Below, in pieces: positions 40,624-52,891 of a stretch of DNA of 64,000 nucleotides. The stretch is from assembly GCA_027579435.1 (NCBI GenBank), contig JANBPK010000756.1, positions 62,001 through 126,000 of the forward strand, given 5' to 3'. The notes under the pieces are model-generated. The model made no database searches, was not told the DNA's origin, and saw only the letters and a program-made list of their open reading frames with translations. Each line of letters starts with the position of its first letter. Position 1 is the first letter of the stretch. The translations under genes and the position numbers were made by a program. This DNA is from Candolleomyces eurysporus. Lineage: Eukaryota > Basidiomycota > Agaricomycetes > Agaricales > Psathyrellaceae.

Positions 40624-43600
40624 CTACATATTACACATCCAAGATCCCCCACANAGACAGTGCGATTGCCATCGCTTTTCCCAATACCGCCATTTCTGTG
40701 ACAATGAGTCGCCCCCTTGGGCTGGGGCCCTGTTCCACNAACCTCCGCAACGCANACAAGTCCAGGCACCCCTCTTCTTGACACTGTCTTTCGTGATGAT
40801 GTCCACCTCNTTCGATTTCGGCTGCGCGCTGAGAGACATACGTGATATACCGTCAAGGAGATCAGAGGGTTCGATGAACAGTCTCGCTCTATCGAGTAAC
40901 GTCTCTGACTCGGTTATTCGCTTGATGGTTTGCTCTAAGCATGNCTGGACAGCTGAAGTTGGTTGACATGACACCAACACCTGGTTAAGAGTCGCNACTG
41001 TAAGGAGAAGGAACGTCNATCACTTCACTCNCACAGAACCGGGTAGTATTCCAACGATTTGCTCACCATCGAGTTTGATTACCTCAATCTTGATATCCTC
41101 CAGCATCGTGACGAGCTCTCCAAGCTTCACAGGGCAGTAGTCNATGAGGTCAGTGAGGACNTTTCTTGCTAAAAAGCTTTCTTCAGAATCAGGTGCTCTA
41201 TGAAGCGAAATGCGGTAGCGTCTGATGTGGTTCAAAACTGAGGTAAGATTGTCCAAGGCGAAAGGGTGAACAAGATGGGTCATCATCGGTTCGGGATCGG
41301 CTTTTGNGATGGGTGAATCTGATAAAAGAATGAGATGGGCAGAACCTTTGGGTATACTAGGTCCGAACNTACTAGGCGTGGAACCAAACAAGTCATCGTT
41401 TNCGCTCTGTGCGGCTGCNCTTGGGCTTGGAGCGTTTGCTAATAAGACACATTTTTTCACGAGGTCCTTGGTAAATTCAATGGTCCAGGAGGACAGCTTG
41501 ATCAACTGCCAAGCAGCCACTAGGAGATCGTCAGGCCAAGAGAAAACGAGCCATGGCTTCAAGTAACTCACGGTGGTCGTACTTGTTCCCCTCACCACAG
41601 TCTTCGAAAGCAATCTTGCATGCGGCTAATGAAAGCATGTCTTGCGCTGTATGCCACCTCGCTTCCAGGTTTTCGCGCTCATGCTTGTCTTTGCACTNTT
41701 GCGCCTTTGTCCTAGAGGGAGTCAAGAGTTTGAACTGAACAGAAATAGACGCAATTTCGAGAGTCTCACCGATACATCTCGAGCGCTACGCCNACCATTT
41801 CACCCGTGAATCTTGACCTNGGCAAGTAATGACATTTTTGCAAAGCCTGGAACGCAGCCTCAAACACTTTGGAGAGGTGCTCCAGCGATGAAGGCAANAG
41901 ACAGTGCACAATATCGGCGATCGATCTTCGTGATAGTATCGCCAAAGCCAAATCTGACCAAAACTGTCAGTACGATTGATTACGTGGCCAAAGATGAGTC
42001 GACCCACCAGCACCTTCCGACCACGCAAGCCCTTCTTGTCTATGAGGACTAGGAAGAGCGTGAATTGAAGTTTGACTGTACCACAGAGAGAATGATGAAC
42101 TCCAGAGTTGCTTCTGGTTCGGCGACGAAACGGCCGAGCAAGGAACTGTAGGAAAAGTTGATCACTGGCGAATGGCTCGAGAGTTGATTCTCTTACGGTG
42201 GTATCTATGCGATGAAGACCACAGCGGAGTTGAGTCCCATTGAGTATTATTGCTCAAGTCAGGCCTGAAAAAAGAAGAGGTGAGTCCTCGGCGACGGGGG
42301 AGAAAAGTGTGGTGGCGTACACATTCAGGACAAATGTAGACCCGATTGCCACTTCTTTCTTTCTCGAGTAGGCTTTGGCCGTAGTCGATGAAGGGTCTAT
42401 TACACCAGCATATAATAATCGCTCCGACGGGGGTGCGCTGTTCGAAACTGGGAAGATGAAACTCACCGCCCCGTCAAAAGAGCGGTTAGCAGCGGGTTCA
42501 ACAACCTACGGCGGGTATCACAATGCAGTTCTGCAGGTCGGTGACTGATTCGCTCACCCATGCTGGCGGAAGTTTGCCCGGCGGAGACGAGCCAGGTGGA
42601 GCAGCTAGGCTGTAGACCTGTACAACTGACTTCATCGAGGATACATCATCTTCTGGAGTGTGAGCGGGATCAATGAGGTATGCTGTAGGACTCACATTCA
42701 CTTATTTCCAGGACGGACAGGGAGAACAGAAGCGTCGGGGGCTCATTCTTCTCCTTGTCTGGGGGGAATGGGAGAAACGACATCTGAGATACGTGACCCT
42801 TAACTTTGTCTATTGTGTACACGGGCCTGGCGGTGATTGCTGTTGAATTTTGTTAGAGAAAAGCAGCGCTAGTGGAAAAAGGATTTCACATATTGAAGAG
42901 GCGTTCTTGAGGTGCAAATTGATTTGGCATAAGTGGACTTCGGATTCATTTCCAAGTTTATTCAAATCACAGGCGGCGACATCTGGGTCTGCTTCACGAA
43001 ATCCCGGGTTGACGTTCAAGGACAGATCGAACCCAGGGGGAGCAGCAGGGGGAACAGGCGCGGACCGGGAACGGAAGGCTACGAAGACCGAGTTCTCTGT
43101 GCCTCCCAAATCAATGATAATTTGTCTGGACTCAGAAAAAAAAGCCTCACCGGAGAAGGGCAACCCTACAACGCCTTCAATACATTGCTGAACTGGTATC
43201 GACTCTTGTAGAGGTGGAGGCGGTTGATGGTCTTCCGTGACAGTGGTATTTTGCAAGAGTGAACACTTCACCACCTTGTAACCTGGCAGGGAATGTGCGA
43301 AGTAAATGACGCATGCATGATGGTCTTCGGTGATGAGCAGAAGCGAAATGTCGATGCTAGGAACTCGAGCTCCTTGTGGAGGAAGGCGGTATGCTTCACC
43401 GGATGAGTTTTGAGTCCACTGTGGTAAGGAGTGCCATTAGTAGGGGCAAACAGAGTAAAGAACATAAGTTATGTACACATCTCGAACCGTTTAACCACTG
43501 TCCTCCGACGACACCAGCAGCTATGGGGAATGATAGCCAGAACGCGTGAAACCACATATCAACGGGCTGNACCCGGCGCCAAATGACGCCAACACCAGGA

Positions 43601-43967
43601 GCCTGGCGACCAGGAAAGAATGCAAAAACTGCATCACCGTTTGGGTGAACCAAGATGCTAGAAGCGGGTTCGTAATTTCCAGCATGTTTGGCAAGGAGCT
43701 CTGGCGCTGGGAGCTCGTACTGTCTTGATGAGGAGAAATGGCGGACTATGACCGTTGGAAGATGTGGATGTGCTCTGAACAAGGTCGAACAGGACGACCA
43801 TTGCACCGGCCTGGAAGGAAGAGGTGAACAGGCCAGACCTTCATGCAGTTGAGGTTGACAAACCGTCGCGGACTCTCAGTGAGNGGCAGGAAGTCCCACC
43901 ATCCTGGCCTCCAGGCCGCTGAAGGCGCGCCATCCTTGCCTTTGCCNTTGGCAGGTGATATGTGCAT
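40624..43967 (-). CDS. MED16: Mediator complex subunit 16 (Sin4-like)
   Basis: Tail-module subunit of Mediator, linking activators to RNA polymerase II. The start near 43967 gives MHISPA...GWWDFLPLTESP. The N-terminal half contains propeller-like strands (SSILVHPNGDAVFAFFPG, GVGVIWRR, WFHAFWLSFPIAAGVVGGQW). The middle and C-terminal half are helical (LVAAWQLIKLSSWTIEFTKD, HPFALDNLTSVLNHIRRYR). The C-terminus is the best evidence: AWTCxRCGG, then KWRYWEKRWQSHCxCGG and a final Trp. Paired Cys-x-x-Cys/CGG with W..WE.RW matches the MED16 C-terminal zinc-binding motif. Many Ns blur single residues. It lies 82 bp from the divergent PSMG3-like gene. Confidence 0.7.
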
Positions 43968-44049
43968 GGAACTTGAGGAGGAGGTAATGAACAAAAGTCA
44001 AAAGTGATGCGCTCATGCCGCGGCTGTTGCTCTTTGCGCGTCTACCACC

Positions 44050-44587
44050 ATGATTGCCCATCAGACTGGTCAACGCAACATCGCTGGTCAATCCACTCAG
44101 ATCGTGGTACAGACCTTTGCAGATCGCGTTTTTGTTCTGGTCACTCAGCTAGGGAAGGTTGGCAATCTTGTGAGTCAAAATTCTTCCGTATGATGCATAG
44201 TCTATTGCGTGTCTAATAATGCTAAAGATCCAGGCGAGCCTGCCGTCGACAGCGCCAGCTTCAGTGGAATCCTCAGAGGAGACTAGCAGCAATTCTGCTC
44301 TACCACACCCATCTCCAGCAATACAATTAACTCCTCTGCTTGGCGGCAGTCCATCGGACCATCTTCAAACTCTCCACTCCCTTTACGCTTCTCAAATCGC
44401 CACAATCGTTTGGGTTAACGCGTCCCAGAATGTTCTCGATGGGAATAGAAAGAGTGTCATCATTGGTCTTGCGCTGAGAAAGGCAGAAGATTCAGGGAGC
44501 GGCTACGAGTTGAGTGAGGGCGAGCGGGCAACATTCCAGGGCNTAATGGCGATGGTCCAAGAAATGCTGGAAGGGAAGCAATCCTAG
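44050..44587 (+). CDS. proteasome assembly chaperone 3 (PSMG3/PAC3-like)
   Basis: Small cytosolic protein of about 160 residues that helps assemble the 20S alpha-ring. The first exon gives MIAHQTGQRNIAGQSTQIVV, QTFADRVFVLVTQLGKVGNL, matching the PAC3 beta-strand core (TEVV...DKIFVLVTQFGKxG). A 56-bp intron (about 44174-44229) leads to IQASLPSTAP and a Ser-rich linker, then LLGGSPSDHLQTLHSLYASQIA and KSVIIGLALRK, the second half of the fold. Its 3' end overlaps the convergent gene on the other strand. One N near residue 150. Confidence 0.7.
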
Positions 44588-44921
44588 AGATGTTGGCCTG
44601 ATGCTTTCAACCCTTCCTGCTTGCTTTCTTGATATCGAGCATACTTCCACTTGACGAGCTCGGAGAGGCGCTCGTCGGGAGGTGGGGCGGTCCTGGGATG
44701 CGTCTCGTACAGATAGAACGCGAAGAAGCCCGTTCCGATACCGAGTATCGTGTCNAGTGTCCTAGTAGACGGTTATGAGCTAGTCGCAGCGATGAATAAA
44801 AAGCGAACCTGGAAAGCAGTACAGGCGGCATCGTCATGTCGTTGGCGTTCAGAATTGAGCCTGAGCCTGCTGGCATCCGGTAACCGGCATTTGATCCCAA
44901 ATTTTTGGGTTGATCGCTCAT
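44584..44921 (-). CDS. small single-pass membrane protein, unknown function
   Basis: About 95 residues in two exons joined over an intron near 44760-44806. The N-terminus MSDQPKNLGSNAGYRMPAGS is polar. The hydrophobic segment TLDTILGIGTGFFAFYLYET begins near residue 40, followed by HPRTAPPPDERLSELVKWKY, ARYQESKQEG and a hydrophilic end GQHL. This N-out, single-TM, charged-tail layout resembles small inner-membrane mitochondrial or ER proteins, but I cannot name it. Its stop codon overlaps the PSMG3-like stop codon by four bases. It starts 89 bp from the NAA25 start, so both ends are very tightly packed. Confidence 0.7.
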
Positions 44922-45010
44922 TGCGGCCAGCCTGCAAAACCCCACCCTATCCCTGTTTCGGGAGAACACGTACCCCACTTCCCCTCAGCTCCTGACCCTC
45001 CCATACCACC

Positions 45011-48000
45011 ATGTCCTCAGCAGCCTTTGAGCGCCAGATCCGCCCCGTCTATGGTGAGTGGCCGGTGGCCATCTTGTGTGGGGAGATCGCCATGATGACA
45101 TTGCTCAAGACGCGCTCGACTCGGGCTCGAATAAGTCCGCTGTCGTTGCCTGTGACAAGCTTCTGAAGAAACATCCCAAGAATGTACTTGTGAAGGTGCG
45201 CTGCCAACGACACGTCCATGCAAGCTCTAATTCACTTCAAACCCCCAGGCTCTCAAGGCCCTTGCACTGGTACGCCAACAGAAAATCGAGGAATCGCTCG
45301 CCCTGTGCGATGAGGTCCTGGCCACGAAACCATCCGAGGATGCGATCCTAACTGCCATGATGCATGTCCTGCGCGGGCTTGGCCGATGTATGTGGATTTG
45401 CCGCCGGTACTTTGTCAAGACCTCATGCCTCTATAGATAACGACGTGATCGGCATGTACGAGGAGGCGTTCAAACGTGTTCCAGCAAACGAGGAATTCGG
45501 TGTTCAAACTTTCTTTGCAAACATACGGGCAGGAAACTGGAAGTCGGCTCAGCAGGTCAGAGCGATTTTAATCGCTGTCTGATGTTCCGGTGTTAACCTA
45601 CCCTCGACAGGTCGCCACCAAGTTGCACAAGCAATTCCAAGAGGAACGCTACTTGTATTGGAGCGTAATTAGCGCTATCCTCCAGGTTAGCTAGTTTGAC
45701 TCGGCCACCGAAAATTCGACGCTCATTGTTCTAGGCCAATGATCCCAGCACTCCAGGAACCATGCGGACCATTCTGTACAAGCTTGCTCACCGGCTCATC
45801 GACTCTTCGCCAACCCCTTCCTATCTGGGTGCCGACCGTTTCTATCTCCATCTCCTGGTCGTCCGAGAGTTGAAGCTGTTCGAGGAATCAGATAAGCTCT
45901 TGAACAGTGAAGTTGGTCAGAAAATCTGTTCGATTAGCCTTTCTTGCGACGAACTTCGCCGAAAAATCTGGAAAGAGCAAGGCCTTGCAGAGAACGAACG
46001 AACCCGGGCCACAAACCTTATCAAGGAGAAGAGGTGTGTACTGTGCTTTCGCACTACAGGAATCTATCTAAGGTAGCTTAATTTTCAGGGATCGTAACTG
46101 GCTCGAATTCTTGGCCGTCCTTGATGCTACCTTCGCGCAGAGCTCGGAAGGGCCAGACCCCGCATCCAAGGTTCAACAATCCCGCGAACTCTTTGAACAT
46201 GTGGCAAAAGAGGATGGCTCCAAAGATAGGTCTGGACCGTTGGCCTTGCTGGAGCTCGAGAAACGAGCGAAGGAATCCGGCGTCTCGTCAGGTCTGTCAA
46301 ATTGAAGAAGTGACGTGTTCCTTCTACTTACAACATCTTTGCAGAACCCAGTCGAATGAACGATCTCCTTGAACAGTACTTCGATGTAGTAGGAGACAAA
46401 GCCTGCTGCTTTGAAGATCTCAAACCCTACACCATCCTCGAAGGTGCACAGAAAGAGCGGTGGACAACATTCCTGAAAAACGTTCCAGTATCCTTAGTGC
46501 GTGATTTGATTTGATTTGTTCCATGGCTACCGCTTACATCCTTGCAGGCGACCAAAAAGGAGGCTCAGAGAGTGATCAACGTACACAAGCTCCTTCGATA
46601 TGGTCTTGCGCCATCCGAAGTCACTGTCGAGACGGAAACGGAGCTTCTGAGAACGTATATTCAACATTATCATGAGGCCCTTCCGCTGGGAGCTTCTCTG
46701 CCCGCAACAGAGTTGCAACCCGCTGACGACTTTGCTCTTTTGGCGGGAAACACCTTCGTGAACCTGTGGCAGCTCTCAAAAGACTATAGCCATCTGTATT
46801 CTGCAGCATCGTTCTTAGAATTTGCCCTTAACAAGAGCAAGCAATCCTTCCTGACCAGACTGATTCTTATACGTGTTTATCGTCTTGTTGGTGCGTTTGA
46901 TTCCTGTTTTCATCTGGAATCGATATTCATGTTATACAGGCGCACCCTCACTGGCATTGGAACACTACCGAGCCTTGCGTATTAAACAAGTTCAGCATGA
47001 TACGCTATCCCATCTTATCCTCTCCCGGGCATCAACGTTCTCCTTGGCTTCAACGGGTGATATCACTTACTCGACAGAATGCATCGAGGCCAGTCACATT
47101 TATCTAAATAATTCTCAAGAGGTTGGATCTAAGTGCTAGTCATCACCTTTCACCGAACTGACCCCAATCATAGACCCCAGAGTTCGTAACACGAGCCTTC
47201 AACTCGGAAAGATATTCTCAGGTAGGTCCCTGGTCTCTCCAATGTCAGTCATGGGGCTGAAATTTGCTAGATTCCGGAGTTCATCAACTTTGAACANCGC
47301 TTAGAAAACTCTTTGCAGCGCGATCATGTCAGAATCGAACATCTTCGAATCAAGCTGGCTCATGAACCCATCTCTTCGGATCTCATTGATATGGAGCTTA
47401 TTGAACTCAAATTCTTATTTGACAAGAGTGCGTTATCCTACTAGAACCCTCTATAGCNCTTTTACTCAATGAACATTAGTTCATTACGATAACCGTGATT
47501 TCGACAACTTCCCCGACTACCAGCCCAAGGATACTCAGAGCTTCAACCAACAAACCCTCCTTTTCGGAAAGAGCGAAGGGGTATGTGATACTTGTTCTCT
47601 TCCCATTGGTTGAGCTCATTCATATGTCGAAATAGTTGGGATGGCTCTCTATCTTCCTCAAAGTATACATCCGCGCCTTCCAGCAGGCAAGCGACCTCGA
47701 CGACACCGTCGAGGAAAAACTCTTGATTGGTGACAGGCCCAAGCAGACCGGCGATTTTGACCGCAGCTTGAGCTTGCGAGAACGACTTGTCGAACGTACT
47801 GATGATGAGTTCTCGGAGGTAAATTATTTTCTGATCGGTTTATTTCCTAAAAACTGACAGCTTTGTAGCTTACGGATGACGAGAAGAAATTCGAGGAATT
47901 CGCTAGAGCCCTTGCAGACTGGCTGGAGCCGTATCATAACCATGCCCGACCGCCACCTTCAGTGGTCCTTGCCGAGGCTGCTAGGCTTACTCAACTCAAG

Positions 48001-48753
48001 ACAGGTCACCCGCTCAAAGGCATTGAGATCCCTCCTAGCAATGGGGAGAATGCTTCTAAAAAGGACGAGAAACCCCCAGCAGTCACTGAAGCGCCAGAAG
48101 TCGTGGCGAAATACTTCGAAGGTACGTTCCTCCTTCTCAGAGAGTCGAACCGGACTGAAGCTTTCCCCAGGTGTTAAGCAACGATTGGAGGCAGTCCTGA
48201 AAGAGGAATCTCTCGTGGATCTCTTGCATGTAGCAACATTGGCACAAGAAGTATGTGACGTTGATCAAGAAGTAGGCNTAAGTCTAACNTGCCTTTTCTT
48301 AGGCATTCCTTCTGTTCACCGTAGAAACCACGAGGTTCAAGTCTGCTTCAGTTGTCAAGATTAACAAGCTTGGAGCAGTACGTGGTCACCCTNTTCACTT
48401 CGATCGTTTGCGTCATTTACTGAGTAACGCGATTAGCTCGTAGCGAACTTCAAGCTCATCCGCGAGGAGGCTGCTTCTGTTCTAAAGCATATCTCAGCTG
48501 AACTTTTAACCGTGGCCAACGCTCAAGGACCAGCTGAAGGTCGCCAGTCTGCTGCAAATGTCGGTGCTTCAGCATCTTTGACTCAGGTACGCCTTTGTGT
48601 CNCGCATACTGCGAGGGACTTTGACGAATTATATCTTTCCAGATCGAAGCCGACTTTGTCAATGGGGTTTCCAAGAAGATCGTCGACTCGAGGAAGAAGG
48701 TTGTGGAAGGAATCAGCAAGGGTATCTCTAAAATCGTGTCGACCTATGCATGA
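45011..48753 (+). CDS. NAA25: NatB auxiliary subunit NAA25/Mdm20
   Basis: Ribosome-binding scaffold of the NatB N-terminal acetyltransferase, which acetylates Met-Asp/Glu/Asn N-termini (actin and tropomyosin are known targets). The start gives MSSAAFERQIRPVYDALDSG, followed by TPR-like helices: ACDKLLKKHPKNVLVKALKALAL, VRQQKIEESLALCDEVLATK, then VLRGLGRYNDVIGMYEEAFK. Later TPR segments include YLYWSVISAILQANDPSTPG and LYKLAHRLIDSSPTPSYL. The middle reads AKLARSGPLALLELEKRAKES and LPAADDFALLAG..., and the end is IEADFVNGVSKKIVDSRKKV, GISKGISKIVSTYA. About 15 short introns. Length (about 960 residues) fits Mdm20. Confidence 0.9.
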
Positions 48754-48905
48754 ACGCATCCTATCTAGCATCGTTTCCAACACCACCTCTCATTTGTACA
48801 CGTATCATCGCATCCCCACTCATCGCTGTCATCGGAATCGTTACGTTTATCATGGAAGACNCANTATACATAGCATCGACAATAGATCGTCACCGGGAAT
48901 ACTTC

Positions 48906-50070
48906 TCATATCTGCAAGGCGTAATGGAATTCATCGATTGTTGAATATATATAGCCTTCCGCGAGAAGATTTTCGATAGCCTCCCTGCGATGTCAAGTGT
49001 TAGTCATAGCNNNGNNAAGATGAAGANCATAGGCCTTACTGGAATTGGTCGGTTGTTAGATCATCCATGCCGTCCTCCACGATGAGGTGGTTGAGGACTT
49101 GGTCATGGATAACAATCCCATTCCCNGTTGTCGCGGCACGAAAGTTTCTGCGAAAGTACTGGAGAATGCGGGATTTCAATTCCTGGTGATCGCGAGGCCG
49201 CCGTTCCGATGTCGAGGGTCCAGTTTGAGCTCGCTTTTTTCTTTTCGGCTGTTTCTTTGAAGTAGATGCGCGTGNAGACGTCGCCGGTGCGGGTGGTACT
49301 GGTGGTTGTTGGGGCTCCGAGTCGTCGGACGTGGGGACCACCTTCGCTGTTGAGGTCGATGCTTTAATTGTNGTTTGAGCAGNCTCGGACTGTTAACACA
49401 TTGTGACACATGGGATTATCGCATGAGATAGCTGCAGTTGCGCGAAATCAAGGATTTGCTCAACCTTTGTAGTTTGATCTATGGTAGATAGGACCTGGAG
49501 TAAATGGAGGAAGATCTCATATCCAGACAGAACGCGCCGAACGCTAATAATTTGGAAGGAAACCTGCGGCGACGCTGCAAGTTTCTGGACCTTCCCTTCT
49601 ACGTGAGCATAGTCAAAGGGCCTATAGTTTGGCTAAGAGAAAGAAAGCTATGCAACCCAATGTCCACTGCGAACATACCTTAAAGAAGAGATAGTCTCCG
49701 CTTGACTAGGTTTGTCGGCGGAGTCCCGAGGAAGCCAGGCATCTATCCTCCCGAAGCCATCGTCGAGAGTGAAGTCAATTCGAGAGCCGGCTCTCGTCAC
49801 TGCAGCGACATTCGCAACCACCTCGACCTATTAAAAGCATAGGTCAGGGATGAGCGTACCATGGTCCGATCCCGATTCGAAACCAACATATTTACATTCC
49901 CGACCACCAAGCACTAGATGGCNACTCTTACTTGGCGGGGCGTTCAATAGCTGAGCGATCGTAGCCCGGCGAATATGTGTCCCCACTGGTTGGTCGAGAA
50001 TCAAGTCGCCACGGAGGTGTAAAGTCGCGATTTGCTGACTGAGGCCCTCGATGTCAGGAAGTTCNTCCAT
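48906..50070 (-). CDS. divergent RPA2/RPA32-like single-strand DNA-binding protein
   Basis: A second RPA32-type protein immediately downstream of the canonical one. The start gives M(E)ELPDIEGLSQQIATL and HIRRATIAQLLNAPPSKS, followed over an intron by the OB-fold VEVVANVAAVTRAGSRID, FTLDDGFGRIDAWLPRD, then YAHVEGKVQKL and VSFQIISVRRVLSGYEIFLH. These align with RPA2 segments VTVVAQVLQITPQATNCV, YILDDGTGRIEARHW and YVRVTGGLKSFGSKRYIN. A Pro/Ser/Lys-rich linker (QPKRKKRAQTG) replaces the usual spacer. The C-terminus is a winged helix, HQELKSRILQYFRRNFRAAT; a last exon across an N-rich intron adds EAIENLLAEGYIYSTIDEF, as in RPA32. It lacks the Gly/Ser-rich N-terminus. Stn1 is an alternative with similar fold order. 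Confidence 0.75.
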
Positions 50071-50300
50071 CTTGGAGTCGTTGATGCCGGGATGACAATA
50101 AGGCCACACGATCAAGGCCAACTCAGGTGCATGTAATCAGTACCTGCCACAGCACGTTGTTTCACGCAAGAGCAAAGACAGCGCCGGGCAGCGGGCACGA
50201 GGAGATGGTAAGAGCAAGAAGCAAAAATATAATACAGGCAGAGGAGGGCACGTAGGCGTACGTAATACGATAGAGTCCGACTCAAGCTTCAAGGTCTTGT

Positions 50301-51435
50301 TCAACTTGCAAGTGCGAAGTGAGAGTCGTCAGTGGTTGTGTAGACGAGACCGTCGTCCATGAGGACATCCAGTGCTTCGCTGTGTTGATCAATGTGAGCA
50401 AAATCCCTGAAACACAGGATAATATCAAGATACCTGATTTTCGTAGCATCGACCCCGAGCCCTCCAACGGCTCGAGCAATGGCGGAAACATGCACCCCCT
50501 CTGCAGTGCTAGGGTGCCCCGACATGAATTGACAGATAGCTTGTGAGAGCTTGGGCAAATGGCTGTACTGATCGGAAGGCAACCTTGATGTCGACGGCGC
50601 TGAATACGCAGAGATATCGCTCATAACCACGTCCTTATTCTTTGGCTGGATGGCACCCGTTGGCTACGGTAGAGTCAGCTTCACTCTGTGACACAAAGGG
50701 AATACCACGTACCGCGCCTCTTTCGATCGTCAGAGTGACAGTGATGGCTTCCAGTTGATGAAAGAACACTTCATATGAGTCGGTTACAGGACGAACATGC
50801 AAGGCATTGATATATCGCTTGCTGCCAAAAGATTTCAAACCCCCGGTCACTCGAACGTACATATTCTCTCTGAGAGGGCGTCATTTAGTTTAGAGTAATT
50901 TAGGTAGAATGTGAAAACCTACTTGAGTCCGGCCCACTTCTGCGCGTTTGTCTCACTTGCATTGTCTACCCAATGTCGAGCTTCGATTCTACCAGTGCCG
51001 TCATCGAGGATGTAAACGCAGTTGGTTGCCTGAGGTGTTATCTGGAGCACTTGAGCAACGACGGTTACCTAAAGAAAAGTTCACAAACAGGTGACGGTGA
51101 GACTGGAGGGATAAACTTGCCTGGCCGATCTCAGTTTCATCGATCTTCCACTCCGCATCCGTGTGAGGTTGAGTAGCTTTGTTCAGCTGGCATATAGTCA
51201 TTGGTCTGAGCGAGTGGCCCACTTCCGTTCGTTGCTGACCGGGACTCAGAAGAAAGAAAAGGAGAATAAGAATGTAAATTTTCGTACCCGAGCCCCAGGA
51301 CTGCCTGCTTGGCTGAACGGCGATCCACCCATGAAGCCTCCTCCCCCTCCTCCTCCGCTATAGTAGGAATCATTGTCTAGTGGTGATGTATGAGAATAAG
51401 ATCGGAGGAGAGGGTGGAAACTTACATTGGCTCAT
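50301..51435 (-). CDS. RPA2: replication protein A 32-kDa subunit (RPA2)
   Basis: Middle subunit of the eukaryotic single-strand DNA-binding trimer used in replication, repair and checkpoint signalling. The start (MSQ) joins a Gly/Ser-rich phospho-region (NDSYYSGGGGGGGFMGGSPF). The OB fold follows: RPMTICQLNKATQPHTDAEW, VTVVAQVLQITPQATNCVYI, LDDGTGRIEARHWVDNASET, then NMYVRVTGGLKSFGSKRYIN and YEVFFHQLEAITVTL. A linker leads to the winged helix LPKLSQAICQFMSGHPSTAEGVHVS, ending EALDVLMDDGLVYTTTDDSH. Order and lengths are canonical. The promoter has an ACGCGT 50 bp upstream. It is in tandem with the divergent copy. Confidence 0.93.
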
Positions 51436-51484
51436 GGTAGATGACTTGAATGGAGGACGTGTCGTGAGCCGCGTCGAAGCTTAA

Positions 51485-51490
51485 ACGCGT
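51485..51490. promoter_or_regulatory. ACGCGT (MCB-like) site upstream of RPA2
   Basis: ACGCGT lies 50 bp upstream of the RPA2 start codon (51435, minus strand). It is followed by a GTCACG-tcat-CGTGAC dyad at 51493-51508 and a second, imperfect GTGAC...GTCAC pair. RPA genes are classic MBF targets in yeasts; here this is inferred from motif and position. Confidence 0.4.
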
Positions 51491-51615
51491 TCAGTCACGT
51501 CATCGTGACATATCACGAGCTGTGACACTCGGTCACGGGGCGCTTAGAGTCCCAGACTGCAACTTGCTTGAAGGGTGCAGGACTGTCAGGTTCCATCGAC
51601 GTACCGGAGAGGCAG

Positions 51616-52713
51616 ATGTCTGACGACTCCTCTTCAGCTGTTGTAAATCGGACTAACTCTTGGCCTGGTTTTGCGGGTATCAAGCACCTGGTGATATTGT
51701 GGGTTGCAGTTATGACTCTGAATTCTGCTGATCGTTCAGGACTCACGAATCATGCTTAGTGGCGACTCCTATAGCTCAGTTACCCTCCATCCCAACTTTA
51801 GCGAGGACTACCACCCAAACTCAACCAATCCACTTGGTGTGGAGTTCCCTGGTTACACCTACAACGAGCCGGGCCATCCAAACTGGGTTGGCCACTTGAT
51901 AACAAAATACCGGCCAGGTCCACAGTTTGATCCACTCACAAGCACGCAAGATGACTCTTATATAGCATCTCCATTGCTTGTGTATGACTATGCCCGAGGC
52001 GGTGATCAAGTCATGGGGGTCCAGAGACAAGTTCAAACCCTCTTTCTTCCGGCTGTTGGGAAAAGGCCTCAGTGGGCGCCATGGAGCAGCAACGACACAC
52101 TATTCGGTAGGTTAAGTCTGGTGGTGCAAACCCGTTACTGATTTCGCTCTTTTGAAAGTGACTTGGGTCGGAATTAACGACTGCGCGTAAGCAACAGGGT
52201 TACACCTGCAAGGCTCTCCAGGTGCTGAACAATTCCGCAGATTTACGCGAGACCCTGCCCCACGGATAGAGTTATTGTTCTCTCTCCAGGAAGAGCTATA
52301 CGCTTCGGGTGCTCGGAATTTCTTATTCATTGACCTTCCGCCAATGGATCGGAGTCCGGCCTGTGGGTGTTTTCTATCTCAGGTGTCGAGCGTCACACTG
52401 ATTTGCTGTAGATCGAAATGCTCCAGTTTCAGCGTCCGAGAAGAAAGAGGACAAAGAAAAGTTTCTCAAGTGGAACGATTCGCTCAGGCATCATCTGAGG
52501 CTGTTTTCGGAGAAGCATCCAGACTGTACACTCCTTTTATTCTCTGCTTATCGCACATTTTCAGCTTTCCTGGATGATCCCGACATCTATGGTCTGCTTC
52601 CATGGCAGGAGAATGTGAGCGGTGGATCTATTTGGGTGGACCATCTTCATCCAACGAGCAAGGTTCATGACATAGTTGCGCAGAACGTCGCAGAATTCTT
52701 GGGGTGTGCATAA
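51616..52713 (+). CDS. GDSL/SGNH esterase (CE16-like)
   Basis: Hydrolase of the SGNH superfamily, closest in layout to fungal CE16 acetylesterases acting on plant polysaccharide side chains. The start gives MSDDSSSAVVNRTNSWPGFA. Block I is LVIFGDSYSSV, formed across an intron, with the nucleophile Ser in GDS. Then come EPGHPNWVGHLI and a conserved YDYARGG. Block III is VTWVGINDCA (Gly and Asn of the oxyanion hole). The catalytic Asp-His block is WVDHLHPTSKVHDIVAQNVA near the C-terminus. No clear signal peptide precedes GDS in this model, so either the true first exon lies upstream or the enzyme is not secreted. About five exons, about 300 residues. Confidence 0.85.
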
Positions 52714-52891
52714 GTAGAACTCGCAGGCAATACATATTTGAATTGTGGAGACGTCGGCCCGGTATCTCCGTTAGTAGAACCGAACTTGAGAAAGGCAGAA
52801 GCGCGAGTGTCTTGCTCCGGGCCTGCGCCTCGACACGACCTCAATGAGTCCCATCCTCTAATTCTACCAGCCACCTATCTCTCCACATCCA

